Shown piece after piece: positions 8,495 to 17,200 of a stretch of DNA of 38,772 nt. The notes beneath the pieces are model-generated. The model did no database searches. It had not been told where the DNA came from and saw only the letters and a program-made list of their open reading frames with translations. Where the stretch lies: assembly GCA_025055285.1 (NCBI GenBank), contig JANWXM010000031.1, positions 1-38,772 on the forward strand, in the 5' to 3' direction. Position 1 is the first letter of the stretch. The number at the start of each line of letters is the position of its first letter. This DNA comes from Saprospiraceae bacterium (GTDB taxonomy: Bacteria > Bacteroidota > Bacteroidia > Chitinophagales > Saprospiraceae). A program made the translations under genes and the position numbers.

Positions 8495-8524
8495 AGCCTC
8501 CTCGAGGCAGGCTTTTTGCTTTTT
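8495..8524 (+). terminator. Rho-independent terminator reading plus
   Basis: AGCCTCC (8495-8501), loop TCGA, then GG-c-AGGCT (8506-8513) form a 7-bp stem with one bulge, followed by the tract TTTTTGCTTTTT (8513-8524). It points plus, though the nearest gene (rfbG, stop at 8538) reads minus, and no plus-strand gene precedes it. Its tail closely resembles the terminator tail at 38481-38491. Confidence 0.65.
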
Positions 8525-8537
8525 CAACAGTATTCCG

Positions 8538-9656
8538 CTACAGCGTAGTTCGGTCTGCAAATATTTGGCCGCAGCGCTCTGTCCACAGTTGCTCGTAGGT
8601 CTGAATTTGTTCCACACACAGCGACCATACGGATTCAGTGCGATAGCGAGCATACCAGTCGGCGGTAAGGGAAATCATTTCGCTGAAAGTAAGGACTGGT
8701 CGCCACAGCAAGCGATGAAGAGCTTTGCTTATGTCGAGCATGAGGAGGCTGGCCTCGTGTTGTTGGCTAGGCGCAGAGACCTCGCGCCAGCCGGGGTGGT
8801 CTTTGGCTTGAGTGGTGTTCTGGCGGAAGTAATCAAAAAAGGCGTTACATATTGCATATACAGGTTGAATGCTGTGTGGGAGTGGGCCGAAGTTCCAAGC
8901 TTCAGCGTATCGTTCGGGAGCCTCCAGCAAGCGCTGGGCTAACAGCAGATAGCCACCTAAGGGCTCTAAGACGTGTTGCCAAGGGCGAATAGCATTGGGA
9001 TTGCGGACTTCAAGAGGGAGGCCACTTTCAATAGCGCGAATAATATCGGGCACAAGGCGATATTCAGCCCAGTCTCCTCCGCCGACGACATTCCCAGCAC
9101 GAGCCGAAGCAACGGCGGGACTGCCCGAACGGTGAAAAAAAGAACGCCTGTAAGCTGCAATGGCTAATTCTGCTGCGCCTTTGCTGGCACTGTAAGGGTC
9201 ATGACCGCCCATAGGGTCAATTTCTCGGTAGCCATAGAGCCATTCGCGGTTTTCATAGCATTTATCTGTGGTGATTAGCACGGCTGCGCGCACGCTGGGC
9301 GTCCGGCGGATAGCCTCCAAGATGTGGATTGTGCCCTGCGTATTAGTAGCAAATGTTTCTACAGGGTCTTCATAACTAGGGAGGACTAAGGGCTGTGCGG
9401 CCAAGTGAAACACCACTTCCGGCTGTTCTTGAGCAAAAATGTGCAGTACAGCGGTCAAATTGCGAATGTCAGCGCGATAGTCGCGCATGCGTTGGCCGAT
9501 ACCACTCAATGCGAATACATCGCGCTCAGTGCGAGGTTCGAGGGCGAGGCCTGCTAAGTTTGCTCCAAGGCGCTCCAACCATAGGCTTAACCATGCGCCC
9601 TTAAAACCGGTGTGCCCGGTAACGAGCACTCGTCTATTCTGAAAGTTCAATTTCAT
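8538..9656 (-). CDS. rfbG: CDP-glucose 4,6-dehydratase
   Basis: 372 residues from ATG 9656. An extended short-chain dehydrogenase that turns CDP-glucose into CDP-4-dehydro-6-deoxyglucose, a precursor of dideoxy and branched sugars of O-antigens. NAD-binding GHTGFKG is near residue 14, HLAAQPLV follows, then TTDKCYEN and the catalytic YSASK pair with an upstream Thr. RPWQHVLEPLGGYL is typical of this subfamily. An ATG at 9671 would add MFLSH; the choice is uncertain. It has no neighbouring rfbF (cytidylyltransferase) or rfbH gene, which is unusual since these genes normally cluster. Confidence 0.9.
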   Translation of the reverse strand: MKLNFQNRRVLVTGHTGFKGAWLSLWLERLGANLAGLALEPRTERDVFALSGIGQRMRDYRADIRNLTAVLHIFAQEQPEVVFHLAAQPLVLPSYEDPVETFATNTQGTIHILEAIRRTPSVRAAVLITTDKCYENREWLYGYREIDPMGGHDPYSASKGAAELAIAAYRRSFFHRSGSPAVASARAGNVVGGGDWAEYRLVPDIIRAIESGLPLEVRNPNAIRPWQHVLEPLGGYLLLAQRLLEAPERYAEAWNFGPLPHSIQPVYAICNAFFDYFRQNTTQAKDHPGWREVSAPSQQHEASLLMLDISKALHRLLWRPVLTFSEMISLTADWYARYRTESVWSLCVEQIQTYEQLWTERCGQIFADRTTL

Positions 9657-9689
9657 GTGGCTAAGAAACATGCTTTCAAATTATCTTGC

Positions 9690-9697
9690 CAAAGGTA
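9690..9697 (-). promoter_or_regulatory. Probable -7 element for rfbG
   Basis: TACCTTTG on the minus strand, 33 bases before the 9656 start (18 before the alternative 9671 start). No clean TTG at -33; TTC stands there. Confidence 0.4.
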
Positions 9698-9769
9698 TGC
9701 GCGACCCTCCACGCGCTGAAGTCCTCAAAAGGACACCTGCGAACAAGTAGCAGCTCTTTCAGCAAAAAC

Positions 9770-9868
9770 TTTTCCACATTGAATTATCCACAATGTGGAA
9801 TCTTTATTATTGAATTCAAATAATTGTTTTTCAGTTTTTTAATAAAATTATCCACATTTTGTGGAAAA
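9770..9868 (+). promoter_or_regulatory. Cluster of DnaA-box-like palindromes upstream of nrdB
   Basis: Two perfect TTATCCACA boxes (9784-9792 and 9848-9856), two TTTTCCACA boxes (9770-9778 plus, 9860-9868 minus) and a weaker TGTGGAA (9794-9800) lie in 99 bases. They form palindromes: TTCCACATTG (9772-9781)/CAATGTGGAA (9791-9800), TCCACA-A-TGTGGA (9787-9799) and TCCACA-TTT-TGTGGA (9851-9865). The stretch between, 9801-9847, is very AT-rich. The last palindrome ends just before the -33 element of the nrdB promoter. By analogy with E. coli nrdAB this may be DnaA control; an NrdR operator or a replication origin are alternatives. Confidence 0.65.
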
Positions 9869-9874
9869 TTTGAC

Positions 9875-9904
9875 TTGTTGCGGGTAATAAAACGCCTACT
9901 TTTG
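9875..9904 (+). promoter_or_regulatory. Consensus Bacteroidetes promoter of the nrd operon
   Basis: TTG (9875-9877), exactly 19 bases, then TACTTTTG (9897-9904): a full match to TTG-N19-TAnnTTTG. Transcription would start near 9911, giving a leader of about 180 bases before nrdB. Within the leader CTCTT/AAGAG (about 9959-9978) followed by GGGCTTTTGTTTT could be a weak attenuator-like hairpin. Confidence 0.7.
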
Positions 9905-10090
9905 TGGTCGATTCCATTTCAATCCTTTCCTGCCCCATTCATTGTGCACAGGTCCTCATCTCTTAGATAAAAAAGAGGGCTTTTGTTTTCTCGCTCTGTT
10001 CTAAAATCTCTTCCGCCTGAGGTTTTCGCTTGAGGGAGGTTAAAGTTTGTATCAATAAAATCGTTTAAAAACAAATACTTATACATCTCT

Positions 10091-11080
10091 ATGATGAAAG
10101 AAGATTTGCGAGAAGTAGAACCCATCTTGGCAGATAACCCTAACCGGTTTGTGTTGTTGCCTATTCAGTACCCTGAAATCTGGAAATGGTATAAGAAGGC
10201 AGAAGCGTCCTTTTGGACGGCTGAGGAAATCGACCTTCAGCAAGATTTGTGGGATTGGGAACACAAGTTGAACGCTGACGAGCGACACTTCATCAAGCAC
10301 GTACTGGCCTTCTTTGCTGCTTCGGACGGTATTGTAAATGAAAACCTGGCGGTCAATTTCATGCGCGAAGTACAGATTCCAGAGGCACGGTGTTTCTACG
10401 GCTTTCAAATTGCTATTGAGAACATCCATTCGGAAGTTTACTCCCTACTTATTGATACTTATATTAAGGACCCAGAAGAGAAACTCTTCTTGTTTAACGC
10501 ACTGCGCAACTTGCCTTGCGTAGCGAAGAAGGGTCAGTGGGCGTTGCGATGGATTGAAAATGCGCCGTCGTTCGCTCATCGCCTCATTGCGTTTGCAGCA
10601 GTAGAGGGCATCTTCTTCTCGGGTTCATTTTGCGCCATTTTTTGGCTCAAAAAGCGCGGTCTCATGCCTGGCTTGACTTTTTCCAATGAGTTAATTAGCC
10701 GCGACGAGAGCATGCACTGTGATTTTGCTTGTTTGCTGTATTCCATGTTGCGCAACAAGTTGGCTCCAGAGGAAATTCAGGCTATCATTACAGAAGCTGT
10801 TGAATTTGAGAAAGAATTTATCGTAGATGCACTACCTGTATCCCTTATCGGCATGAACGCGACACTCATGAGCCAATACATTGAGTTTGTTGCCGACCGC
10901 TTGCTAGTAGCACTAGGGGTTCCCAAAGTTTTTGGCACAGCAAATCCCTTCCCGTGGATGGATATGATTTCCATTCAAGGGAAGACCAACTTTTTTGAAA
11001 AGCGCGTGGGCGATTATCAAAAGGCCGGTGTTATGGCCAGACGCGAAGAACAAACGTTTACTACAGAAGCCGATTTTTGA
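10091..11080 (+). CDS. nrdB: Class Ia ribonucleotide reductase, small (beta) subunit
   Basis: 329 residues. It holds the diiron-tyrosyl radical needed by NrdA to reduce ribonucleoside diphosphates. Iron ligands are Asp79, Glu110, His113, Glu172, Glu206 and His209, and the radical tyrosine is Tyr117 in NIHSEVYS. The sequence resembles eukaryotic R2 ([34 protein letters not shown]) more than E. coli NrdB. The acidic C-terminus ending EADF should dock to the large subunit. Two successive ATGs (10091, 10094) make the start ambiguous by one residue. First gene of a probable operon with the YegP-like gene and nrdA. Confidence 0.97.
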   Translation: MMKEDLREVEPILADNPNRFVLLPIQYPEIWKWYKKAEASFWTAEEIDLQQDLWDWEHKLNADERHFIKHVLAFFAASDGIVNENLAVNFMREVQIPEARCFYGFQIAIENIHSEVYSLLIDTYIKDPEEKLFLFNALRNLPCVAKKGQWALRWIENAPSFAHRLIAFAAVEGIFFSGSFCAIFWLKKRGLMPGLTFSNELISRDESMHCDFACLLYSMLRNKLAPEEIQAIITEAVEFEKEFIVDALPVSLIGMNATLMSQYIEFVADRLLVALGVPKVFGTANPFPWMDMISIQGKTNFFEKRVGDYQKAGVMARREEQTFTTEADF

Positions 11081-11108
11081 CACATCACTTGATTAAAAGC
11101 AATACATT

Positions 11109-11447
11109 ATGGGCAAGTTTATCATCAGCAAGCGCAGTAATGGCGAGTTCCAGTTCAACCTACTGGCCTCAAATGGGCAAGTTATCCTAACAAGCGAAGG
11201 CTATGCTTCAAAAGCCTCGTGTCTAAATGGAGTTGAGTCGGTAAAAAAGAATGCCCAACAAGATGAGCGCTTTGAACGCAGAGAAGCGAGCAATGGCAAA
11301 TTTTATTTCGTTTTGAAGGCCAGCAATGGGCAGGTGATTGGTCAAAGCCAGATGTATGCTTCGGAAGATTCGCGCGATAACGGCATCGAGTCAGTTAAGA
11401 AAAATGCTCCTGAAGCTGAAGTCGTAGACGAAACGGTGGAGGCCTAG
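11109..11447 (+). CDS. YegP-like protein with two DUF1508 repeats
   Basis: 112 residues made of two tandem DUF1508 (UPF0339) units, about 1-50 and 54-101. Each has the pattern F-x-F-x-L-K/L-A-S-N-G-Q-V, a Y-A-S-(K/E) segment and G-(V/I)-E-S-V-K-K-N-A. E. coli YegP has the same two-repeat build and forms a small beta-rich fold; its function is unknown. It lies 28 bases after nrdB and 195 before nrdA, so it probably shares their transcript, an uncommon place for this family. The acidic C-terminal tail EAEVVDETVEA lies outside the repeats. Confidence 0.9.
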   Translation: MGKFIISKRSNGEFQFNLLASNGQVILTSEGYASKASCLNGVESVKKNAQQDERFERREASNGKFYFVLKASNGQVIGQSQMYASEDSRDNGIESVKKNAPEAEVVDETVEA

Positions 11448-11568
11448 CTTGTCTTTCTACGCGTTGTTTTGTCTTTCAGAAGGTAACTGAGCCGCCCTGC
11501 CTTAGCAATTTGCCTGCTTCTTTAGAAAAAAGTAGATCTTTTCTCTCAAGTCGCCTTGTCGGAGTTTT

Positions 11569-11594
11569 CCCTCACCGAAACTAATGTGTGAGGG
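11569..11594 (+). other. Hairpin in the yegP-nrdA spacer
   Basis: CCCTCAC (11569-11575) and GTGAGGG (11588-11594) form a perfect 7-bp stem with a 12-base loop, 48 bases before the nrdA ATG. There is no T-tract, so it is more likely an RNA processing or stability element than a terminator. No TAnnTTTG promoter was found in 11448-11642. Confidence 0.35.
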
Positions 11595-11642
11595 CAGGGG
11601 CCATTCTTTATCTACAAAACCTCACAAAAAAATCGGTTAACT

Positions 11643-14066
11643 ATGCAAGTCGTAAAACGCTCTGGACGCAGAGAAGACGTATCGTTCGATAAGATTACAG
11701 CGCGACTGCGCAAACTCTGCTACGGGTTAGATACTCGCTACGTCAACATCATTGAGGTAGCTAAGAAGGTCATTATGGGCCTTTACGATGGTGTAACAAC
11801 GGTTGAACTCGACAACTTGGCCGCGGAGACGGCGGCTTCAATGGCTACTATACACCCTGATTACGCCCTATTGGCCGCCCGCATCGCAATCAGCAATCTT
11901 CACAAGGAAACAGAGAAGTCGTTTCACAAGGTCATCCATGCGCTCTACCATTACGTCGACCCTAAAACAGGAGAGCGCGCCAGTCTCATTGGTGATGAGA
12001 CGTACCGCATTGTTATGGAAAACAGAGACCGCCTTGATTCAGCCATTATCCACGACCGAGATTTTGACTTTGATTACTTTGGGTTTAAGACGTTAGAGCG
12101 CTCTTACCTAATGCGCATGAATGGCAAGATAGTTGAGCGGCCTCAGCATATGTTTATGCGCGTTGCAGTAGGCATTCACGGAGAAGATATCGACGCCGCT
12201 ATTGAGACCTACAACCTGATGAGCGAGCGATGGTTCATTCACGCTACGCCTACGCTGTTTAATGCTGGCACGCCCAAACCGCAGCTATCGTCGTGTTTTT
12301 TGCTCACTATGACGGAAGACAGCATTGAGGGCATCTTTGAGACGCTCAAGCGTTGCGCTCTTATTTCTCAAAGTGCTGGAGGTATCGGTTTGAGCATTCA
12401 CAATATTCGCGCGACAGGCTCTTACATCAAAGGGACGGGCGGTACTTCAAATGGAATCATCCCGATGTTGCGCGTTTTCAATGACACGGCGCGTTACGTC
12501 GATCAAGGCGGTGGAAAGCGCAAAGGCGCTTTTGCCATTTACCTCGAACCTTGGCACGCCGACATTTTCGAGTTTCTCGATCTAAAGAAGAATCACGGCA
12601 AAGAGGAGTTGCGCGCGCGCGACTTGTTTTATGCGTTATGGATACCCGACCTGTTTATGGAGCGCGTGAAGAACGACGAAGAGTGGTCGCTGTTTTGTCC
12701 GAACGAGGCTCCCGGCCTATTCGACGTATACGGGGCTAAGTTTGAGGCTCTGTATTGTCAATACGAGCGCGAAGGCCGTCAGCGCCGCAAGGTACGCGCC
12801 CGCGAACTTTGGAATGCCATTCTGGAAAGTCAAATAGAAACTGGCACGCCTTATATCCTTTACAAAGATGCTGCAAACGAAAAGAGCAATCAGAAGAATT
12901 TAGGTACCATTCGCTCGTCTAATTTATGCACGGAAATTATTGAGTATACCTCGCCCGATGAAGTGGCGGTATGTAATTTGGCGTCGATTGCCTTGCCCAA
13001 ATTTGTGCGCGATGGTCAATTCGACTTCGAGCGTTTATACGAAATCACGCGCGTAGTTACACGCAACCTAAACCGGATTATCGATATTAACTATTATCCG
13101 TTGCCGCAAGCAGAGCGGTCTAACCGTCGTCATCGGCCTATCGGTATAGGCGTGCAAGGCCTAGCTGACGCGTTCATTCTCTTACGACTGCCTTTCGATA
13201 GCGAAGGTGCTCGCCGCCTCAATCGCGATATCTTTGAAACGATCTACTTTGCCGCAGTTACTGAGAGCTGCAATCTCGCTGAGAAATACGGCCCATATGA
13301 GACGTTTGCCGGTTCTCCTATGAGTCAAGGCTTATTCCAATTCGACCTTTGGGGAGTGAAACCCTCCAACCGCTGGGATTGGGAGAGCTTGCGCGAACGC
13401 GTCAAACGCGTAGGCGTACGCAACTCGCTGCTAATAGCGCCTATGCCTACTGCCTCAACTAGCCAAATCTTGGGCAACAACGAATGTTTTGAACCTTACA
13501 CGAGTAACCTATATACGCGCCGCACATTGGCAGGCGAGCATATCGTGGTCAACAAACATCTCATGCGCGATCTCGTGCGATTAGGGCTATGGAACAATGA
13601 GATGCGCGAGGCCATTATGGCCGCTAATGGTTCTGTGCAAGGCATCGAGGCAATACCGGAAGAGTTGCGTCAGATTTACAAAACGGCTTATGAAATCAGC
13701 CAAAAAGTCATCATAGACATGGCTGCCGACCGAGGCGCCTTCATCTGTCAAAGCCAAAGCTTGAACGTGTTCATGGAAACTCCTACTTTCGCTAAGCTTT
13801 CCTCCATGCACTTCTATGCCTGGCAGAAAGGCCTAAAGACAGGAATGTATTATCTGCGCACCAAAGCAGCGACCGACCCTATCAAATTTACCCTCAGCGA
13901 GAAACACCAGCGAAAGTTTGCGCAGCTAGCGGACATACCTACGATGCACAACGCGCCTACCAATGGTAAGTCCACTACCGCTTCCGCTTCAGGAGGTGGT
14001 GAAGAACGCCCACAAGGCAGTATATGCAACCTGAATGACCCAGACTGTATGGCTTGCTCAGCATAA
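11643..14066 (+). CDS. nrdA: Class Ia ribonucleoside-diphosphate reductase, large (alpha) subunit
   Basis: 807 residues. An N-terminal ATP-cone (about 1-90, [18 protein letters not shown]) implies allosteric ATP/dATP control. Active-site residues are visible: Cys218 in SSCF and Cys444 in VCNLAS as the redox pair, Cys429 as thiyl radical in NLCTE with Asn427 and Glu431, and radical-transfer tyrosines in the C-terminal region (MYYLRT). The C-terminal pair Cys802/Cys805 (CMAC) would accept electrons from thioredoxin or glutaredoxin. Length fits the eukaryote-like class Ia group, as for the NrdB here. A strong terminator follows, closing the operon. Confidence 0.97.
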   Translation: MQVVKRSGRREDVSFDKITARLRKLCYGLDTRYVNIIEVAKKVIMGLYDGVTTVELDNLAAETAASMATIHPDYALLAARIAISNLHKETEKSFHKVIHALYHYVDPKTGERASLIGDETYRIVMENRDRLDSAIIHDRDFDFDYFGFKTLERSYLMRMNGKIVERPQHMFMRVAVGIHGEDIDAAIETYNLMSERWFIHATPTLFNAGTPKPQLSSCFLLTMTEDSIEGIFETLKRCALISQSAGGIGLSIHNIRATGSYIKGTGGTSNGIIPMLRVFNDTARYVDQGGGKRKGAFAIYLEPWHADIFEFLDLKKNHGKEELRARDLFYALWIPDLFMERVKNDEEWSLFCPNEAPGLFDVYGAKFEALYCQYEREGRQRRKVRARELWNAILESQIETGTPYILYKDAANEKSNQKNLGTIRSSNLCTEIIEYTSPDEVAVCNLASIALPKFVRDGQFDFERLYEITRVVTRNLNRIIDINYYPLPQAERSNRRHRPIGIGVQGLADAFILLRLPFDSEGARRLNRDIFETIYFAAVTESCNLAEKYGPYETFAGSPMSQGLFQFDLWGVKPSNRWDWESLRERVKRVGVRNSLLIAPMPTASTSQILGNNECFEPYTSNLYTRRTLAGEHIVVNKHLMRDLVRLGLWNNEMREAIMAANGSVQGIEAIPEELRQIYKTAYEISQKVIIDMAADRGAFICQSQSLNVFMETPTFAKLSSMHFYAWQKGLKTGMYYLRTKAATDPIKFTLSEKHQRKFAQLADIPTMHNAPTNGKSTTASASGGGEERPQGSICNLNDPDCMACSA

Positions 14067-14197
14067 CTTATGAGCAGAGAGTGCAAAGCGAAGCAACCAG
14101 GCGTGTAAAAATGCACTCGAGCTCAAACTCGCAAGTCTGCTCAAGAGAAAGATTGTAAATTCCGTTCGGCTAAACAGCGTATCCAAAAGAAGACAGA

Positions 14198-14250
14198 AGC
14201 CCTTCAGACCTTTAGGAAAGGATGACTAGAGGTCGGAAGGGCTCTTTCTC
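14198..14250 (+). terminator. Rho-independent terminator after nrdA
   Basis: AGCCCTTC-A-GACCT (14198-14211) pairs with AGGTC-G-GAAGGGCT (14230-14243): 13 pairs, one mismatch, 18-base loop, followed by CTTTCTC. It overlaps the longest possible frame of the next gene (ATG at 14222), which argues that the real start of that gene is downstream. Confidence 0.75.
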
Positions 14251-14283
14251 AATTCAGTGCGTGAAACTGCCTTGTCCTTTACC

Positions 14284-14291
14284 TACATTTG
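14284..14291 (+). promoter_or_regulatory. Possible -7 element for the TIR gene
   Basis: TACATTTG fits TAnnTTTG and ends 5 bases before ATG 14297. If used, the mRNA would be leaderless. No TTG stands 19 bases upstream (GTGA there), so this is tentative. Confidence 0.3.
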
Positions 14292-14296
14292 CCTTC

Positions 14297-17200
14297 ATGT
14301 GGAACCACAAATGGCACGTGTATATCTCCTTTCATGAGGCAGATATTCAGACTGCAGACGACTTTTATCGCTATCTCTACCACGCTTTAGAGGGCAACGT
14401 GGTATGCTGGAACCCTATGGAAGTAGCTGAAGAGGACTATCGGCGTAAAGCCACAGAATTCATGGAGAATCAGGCAGATTTATTCGTAGCATGCCTGTCG
14501 CCGTACTATTTGGATTTGCCCAATACGCGTTGGGAGGTAGACAAAGCGGTCCAAGAATATCGCCGTCGGAAAGGAGCTCTTCAGTTGTTGGTGTTGCTAG
14601 TGCGCGATGCCTTTATTCCGCCGATATTGGCTGGCTTTCCAGTGACGCCTTCACCAGAAGAACCTATAGAGGGTAGTTTAATAAGCCGAGAAAGCCAATT
14701 GAAACGAGCGGCAGCCCGAGCAAGCGACCTGCTTAGGGGCATAGTGCGCTCGCAAAGGCTCTTTCCCGAACCGGAAGGTATGCCCTTTGCTCTGACATTT
14801 GAAGACGTGCGAGAACGCTTATTGGTATGGCTTCGCTCTTGCGACTTAGGACCCTTGTTCGAACTCCTCAAACAACTCTTTCATCCTGAACGAACACCTG
14901 ACGAGCTTTTTGCACTTGAAGATGCTTTCTCAGAGTGGCATCAACAAAGCCAGCACAGCCGGCTATCGTTCGAGCATTTTCAGAAAACAATGGAGGCAAT
15001 TCGCCTCGATTTGGGCCATCTTATCCATCGCATAGAGGAGCATCGTTTTCGCGAGAACTGGCCTACCATCTTCGCCCTAGGTTATTACGGTTGGGCGCCA
15101 CTGCCCGTTCGGCCCGATACTCCGGCAGGACTTTTTCTCCCTTTCGGCGAAATTCATATTCCGGATATGCTCAACCTTCTCGCTCAAGCGCGCACCAACA
15201 ACGAAGCTTGGGAGGGGGTAGGTACACTTACTTTGAAACAGCAACAAGAATTTCGCCGCCACCTGCTATTGGCCCAAGACGCCCTTCGCGCAGGTAATTA
15301 TGCTCGGGCACACGCCCTCTGTGAACACGTGCGCACGCATCTTGACCCGCAGTCGGCTCAACTGTATGAAATGCTTCTGGTTTCTTTTCTAAAAAAAGAA
15401 GGTCCAGACCGCATCGTTCACGATGCAGTCTACGGCACGGGTACCCGACTGAATCACGTAATCATGTACGCTGGCCGGATGGCTGAGTATCAACATCAGA
15501 ATAAATGCCCTTGCGAAGGTGGCACATACAATCTTAGAGCAACTGCCGAGGCCCTATCCGATGCTCTGTTGCGCTTGTACAGCACGTTTGAGAACGACTA
15601 TGTTCTGCACACAGGTCGACACCGCACAGAGGTGCCGGATAATCGCGCTGCAGTGTCGCGCATTGTTCAGACGGCTATGACAATTTACCGCACCATACAT
15701 CCTTATCGCGGTTTTTTAGAATTAGCCGTCAATGAAATGTGTAATGGCGGCAAATACGACTACATCCGGCGAGTTGAGATCGTTCGAGATGAGTTTCGCT
15801 TTGCTTCGCACGAGGATTTTGGCCTAGAAAGCGAAATCCGCGAAGTCATCGGTATGCTAGAGGCCCTATCCCATGGAGATGATGACACCTTAATAAATCG
15901 CCAACTGCGGGAAAACCTGCTATTTAACCTACGCGCTAAACGCTTTCGCCTGCAAGCCCAAATCGCTGAGGAGCAACGTCGTTATGTTCAATTTACTGAT
16001 TTGCGCGAGTCTGTCCTTGAGTTAGTGGATGCGGCTCTGTTGGGATATAAAATCTTTGGCGATGAGGGCTACCCTGACCACGAATCTTTCCTGCGCTTTG
16101 CCATTGAGCAATTGCTGCCCGAGTTGCTTTTGCCGGTGGCCTCCGCTACTCCACCCCAGGCTATTGGCAATTTGACGTGGTTTACTCTAGACGAGCATGG
16201 CCAGTTGCGGCCTCACCCCGACTGTGAGCGCTTTCGCTTTGATGTAGTGGCCGTTGTGGAAAAGATTGTCCGCGACCACGCCGGTCGTGCTGGCTGGATG
16301 CATGTGCGGCCAAATCTTTTGGAGGCCGTACATCAACAAGTCGTGGCCTTAGCCGACCAACGCTACGCAGATATACGCAAACAATTGGAATACACGGATT
16401 TTCGACGGCCTCAGCCTATCGAGGCGCGAAAGGTCATCGTTCAATGCCTGCGGGAGTGGAAGAGTGCATGGCTCGCTCTTCCCGACCGGGCTGAGCCGCA
16501 AATTCAGCGTATCCTGCTAGAACTGCTTGGCGAACGCGCTCTTATGTGGATGCAATTTTCGCCCTTCCGCTTAGAAACGTTGCCCGATAGTGTGGCCTTG
16601 AATTACGACGCGGTCAATGAGATGCGCGCTGCCCTCGAAGAAAGGCCTAATCTTCTGCCCAAAGAGGTCGCTTTCCGCATACTTAATCATAATCTTTTTC
16701 GTCGGCATATCCTACCCGACTATCAACAAATTCCCGCTGGCGACGAAAGCCGGCGCTACGAGGTGACGAAATTGATGCTCGAGGCCCTTCATCAATATCG
16801 CGATCTCTATGCCGACTTCGACCTATTGAAATTTGTTTTCGACGAATTGACTTTGGAGCATAAACTTCCATGGATAGACATCACTCCAGAAACTGGGCAG
16901 GCCGTTCCTTGGTCCGTGGCAATGACCTTCGGCTTTGACCCGCCCGATATTCTGCGGCAGATTATTCGCCAAGAGCCCGAGCGTTTGTCTTCCATGGAAG
17001 CTCGGCGCCGCATTGCCGAGCGCCGACACGCGGAAGAGGAGAGGCGCTACTATCGCGAAATTAGCCCTGTTTTACCTGAAAACAAACGCCCTGAGCGCGA
17101 AATAGCTATTGGAATCATCCGCAAACTCAAGGGTATCTTCCGTTTTTATCCCGATCCACAATTCCTCTTTTTGGCCATAGAAGAGCTTGAAGGCCGAGGT

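Noticed and set aside
9770-9868. Calling this region the chromosomal replication origin
   Set aside because: DnaA boxes and an AT-rich stretch are present, but the tight fit to the nrdB promoter favours gene control, and no dnaA, dnaN or gidA gene is nearby. Kept only as an alternative.
14222-14296. ATG 14222 as start of the TIR protein
   Set aside because: It lies within the nrdA terminator stem-loop, and the 25 extra residues precede the first strand of the TIR domain without similarity.
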